DNA from: Zoogloea oleivorans
Lineage (GTDB): Bacteria; Pseudomonadota; Gammaproteobacteria; Burkholderiales; Rhodocyclaceae
Direction: 5' to 3'
Assembly: GCF_008107625.1 (NCBI RefSeq)
Contig: NZ_SDKK01000014.1
Coordinates: forward strand, 20,294 to 84,293
Length of the DNA: 64,000 nt
Shown here: piece by piece, positions 62,475-64,000 of the stretch
How positions within the stretch are numbered: the first letter of the stretch is position 1
Layout of the letters: each line of letters begins with the position of its first letter
Program-made: the position numbers and the translations under genes
The notes under the pieces: generated by a model
The model's database searches: none
What the model was told of the DNA's origin: nothing
The model's input: the letters and a program-made list of their open reading frames with translations, nothing else

Positions 62475-63371
62475 ATGAAACGTCGAAAAATGCAGCAAGT
62501 GCTGATTGTCGGGAGTGGCGATGTGGCGCGCCGGATCATTCCGTGGCTGGCCCTGCGCTTCCGGGTACGCGCCGTCGTGCGCCGTCCGGAAGAGTGTGCC
62601 GCCCTGCGTGCATTGGGCGCAACGCCGATCCTCGCCGATCTCGACCAGCCTGCCAGTCTGGATCGTCTTGCCGGCATTGCGGACTACGTGCTGCACTGCG
62701 CGCCGCCGCCCGGGCAAGGCCAGGATGATCCGCGAACCCGCCGCCTTCTGGCGGCTTTGACGCGTCGCGGGAGTCTACCACGGCGGCTAATCTATATAAG
62801 TACCACCGGCGTGTATGGCGATTGCGGTGGCGCATGGCTGGACGAAACGCATCCGCTGCGTCCCGACTCGGCCCGTGCTGGCCGGCGTGTGGCCGCCGAA
62901 GGGCATTTGCGCCGTTTTGGCCGTCGTACCGGGTGTCGGGTCAGCCTGCTGCGGGCGCCGGGCATCTATGATTCGGCCGAGCGCCTGCCGCTGGCCCGTC
63001 TGCACAAGGGCGATCCGGTGCTGGTGGCCGAAGACGACGTCTTTACCAACCACATTCATGCCGACGATCTGGCGCGCCTGCTGGCCCTGGCCCTGTTTCG
63101 CGGCAAGCCCAACCGCGCCTACAACGCCACCGACGACAGCCAGCTCAGGATGGGCGAGTATTTCGATCTGGTGGCCGATGCCGTCGGCCTGCCGCGTCCG
63201 CCGCGGGTGCCCCGGGCCGAACTGGCGGAGCGCCTGTCGGCCATGACCCTGTCTTTCATGTCCGAATCCCGCCGCCTGAAAAACGGGCGGATCAAGCGGG
63301 AACTCCGTACCGAACTACGCTATCCGACCGTTGCCGACGCCCTGCGCGCGCGCCGCGACACCGTTTCCTGA
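62475..63371 (+). CDS. NAD(P)-dependent epimerase/SDR-like protein
   Basis: A 298-residue extended short-chain dehydrogenase-like protein. The dinucleotide motif VLIVGSGDVARRI is near the N-terminus, followed by YISTTGVYGDCGG, resembling YeeZ and similar epimerases; the standard YxxxK catalytic pair is not clear (ARAGRRVAAEGHL takes its place), so catalysis is doubtful. It is divergent from the reductase gene. Confidence 0.85.
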   Translation: MKRRKMQQVLIVGSGDVARRIIPWLALRFRVRAVVRRPEECAALRALGATPILADLDQPASLDRLAGIADYVLHCAPPPGQGQDDPRTRRLLAALTRRGSLPRRLIYISTTGVYGDCGGAWLDETHPLRPDSARAGRRVAAEGHLRRFGRRTGCRVSLLRAPGIYDSAERLPLARLHKGDPVLVAEDDVFTNHIHADDLARLLALALFRGKPNRAYNATDDSQLRMGEYFDLVADAVGLPRPPRVPRAELAERLSAMTLSFMSESRRLKNGRIKRELRTELRYPTVADALRARRDTVS

Positions 63372-63398
63372 CCCTCATCCCATATCGAGCCCGACATC

Positions 63399-63818
63399 AT
63401 GTTGTATCTCAGCGTCAAAGCCCTGCACATCATCCTTGTCACCAGCTGGTTCGCCGGCCTGTTCTATCTGCCGCGCCTGTTCGTCAATCACGCGATGGTC
63501 AGCGACAAGGCCACCCTCGAGCGCCTTGAATTGATGGAGTTCAAGCTCTACCGTTTCATGACGCCGCTGGGCATTCTCGCCGTGGCCCTCGGCATGTGGC
63601 TGTGGTTCGGTTTCGGTTTCGAATGGGGCGGCTGGCTGCATGCCAAGACGGCCCTGGTGACCCTCCTGATCGTTTATCACCTCTACTGCGGGCGCCTGAT
63701 GCGCGCCTTTGCCGAGGGACGCAATACCCGCAGCCACGTCTGGTACCGCTTCTTCAACGAAGTGCCGGTGCTGGTGCTGTTCGTGGTGGTGTTCCTCGTC
63801 GTGCTGAAGCCCTTCTGA
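63399..63818 (+). CDS. hemJ: HemJ protoporphyrinogen oxidase
   Basis: A 139-residue membrane protein with four helices, LHIILVTSWFAGLFYLPRL at the start and MTPLGILAVALGMWLWFG in the middle, and H10 as a probable heme ligand. HemJ (formerly UPF0093/CopD-like) oxidises protoporphyrinogen IX in bacteria lacking HemG and HemY. It follows the epimerase-like gene by 27 bp. Confidence 0.9.
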   Translation: MLYLSVKALHIILVTSWFAGLFYLPRLFVNHAMVSDKATLERLELMEFKLYRFMTPLGILAVALGMWLWFGFGFEWGGWLHAKTALVTLLIVYHLYCGRLMRAFAEGRNTRSHVWYRFFNEVPVLVLFVVVFLVVLKPF

Positions 63819-63839
63819 TTTATTTACCGGATTCCTGCC

Positions 63840-64000
63840 TTGAATTTCTTCGCCCCTTGCCCGCGCGGCCTTGAGCTGCTCCTCGTCGATGAGCTTCGTG
63901 CCATCGGCGCCACCGACCCCAAGGCCCTGCCTGGCGGCGTCCAGTTCTCCGGCGACTGGGCCTTGTGCTACCGCGCCAACCTGGAGAGCCGCATCGCCAG
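63840..64000 (+). CDS. THUMP-domain rRNA methyltransferase (RlmL-like), 5' end
   Basis: The first 53 codons of a gene cut by the window edge. The start NFFAPCPRGLELLLVDEL and GGVQFSGDWALCYRANLESR is typical of RlmL/YcbY-type 23S rRNA guanine-N2 methyltransferases. The start is TTG at 63840; the reading frame stays open to the end. Confidence 0.8.
   Translation, partial: MNFFAPCPRGLELLLVDELRAIGATDPKALPGGVQFSGDWALCYRANLESRIA

Overview
The window is a high-GC chromosomal segment with dense, short-spaced operons, seven small c-type cytochromes, two sigma-54 activators, quinoprotein dehydrogenases, a cis/trans fatty acid isomerase and duplicated beta-oxidation modules. This fits a respiratory betaproteobacterium, probably of the Rhodocyclales (Azoarcus/Thauera/Zoogloea type). 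That placement is inferred from gene content only. No tRNA, rRNA, CRISPR array, transposase or phage gene was seen.

Region by region: (1) 43-4383, iron uptake: a PiuC-like hydroxylase, a TonB-dependent siderophore receptor and a ferric iron-binding periplasmic protein, with Fur-box-like sites in front of the last two. (2) 4693-10023: an unrecognised secreted protein, Cti, a flavocytochrome c-like pair and a GNAT acetyltransferase. (3) 10061-15608, periplasmic alcohol oxidation: a PQQ alcohol dehydrogenase (ExaA-like, Ca-type active site) with a pentapeptide-repeat protein and a PedF-like cytochrome, divergent from a kinase/LuxR regulator/cytochrome operon that has a -24/-12 promoter. (4) 15700-23399, a second PQQ-associated block: pedF, a substrate-binding protein and a beta-propeller protein in one operon behind a consensus sigma-54 promoter, plus a separate cytochrome c and two AcoR-like sigma-54 activators with repeated upstream sites.

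(5) 23490-37319, the most distinctive part: an AraC regulator divergent from a tryptophan tryptophylquinone aromatic amine dehydrogenase cluster (aauB-E-D-A). It is followed with almost no spacing by two monoheme cytochromes, DUF1329, DUF1302, an RND/MMPL exporter, a YCF48 propeller and a TerB-like protein, then an aldehyde dehydrogenase and a terminator. The likely logic is periplasmic deamination of an aromatic amine to the aldehyde, electron transfer to cytochrome c, and aldehyde oxidation in the cytoplasm. The transport module has no obvious place in the known pathway.

(6) 37386-39299 is a PAS-GGDEF-EAL protein. (7) 39497-53120 holds fatty acid beta-oxidation: two TetR regulators with nearby palindromic operators, FadE, two thiolases, two bifunctional hydratase/dehydrogenases of opposite domain order, a thioesterase, a FadL porin and a stand-alone hydratase. 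(8) 53110-64000 holds envelope and signalling genes: YdcF, DUF2802, SPOR, a REC-PAS-GGDEF-EAL protein beside an HDOD-histidine kinase, an EAL-like/HDOD protein, a 2Fe-2S flavin reductase, an epimerase-like protein, HemJ and the start of a 23S rRNA methyltransferase-like gene cut by the window edge. A dispersed palindromic repeat with GTCGGACT/AGTCCGAC arms occurs at four loci.
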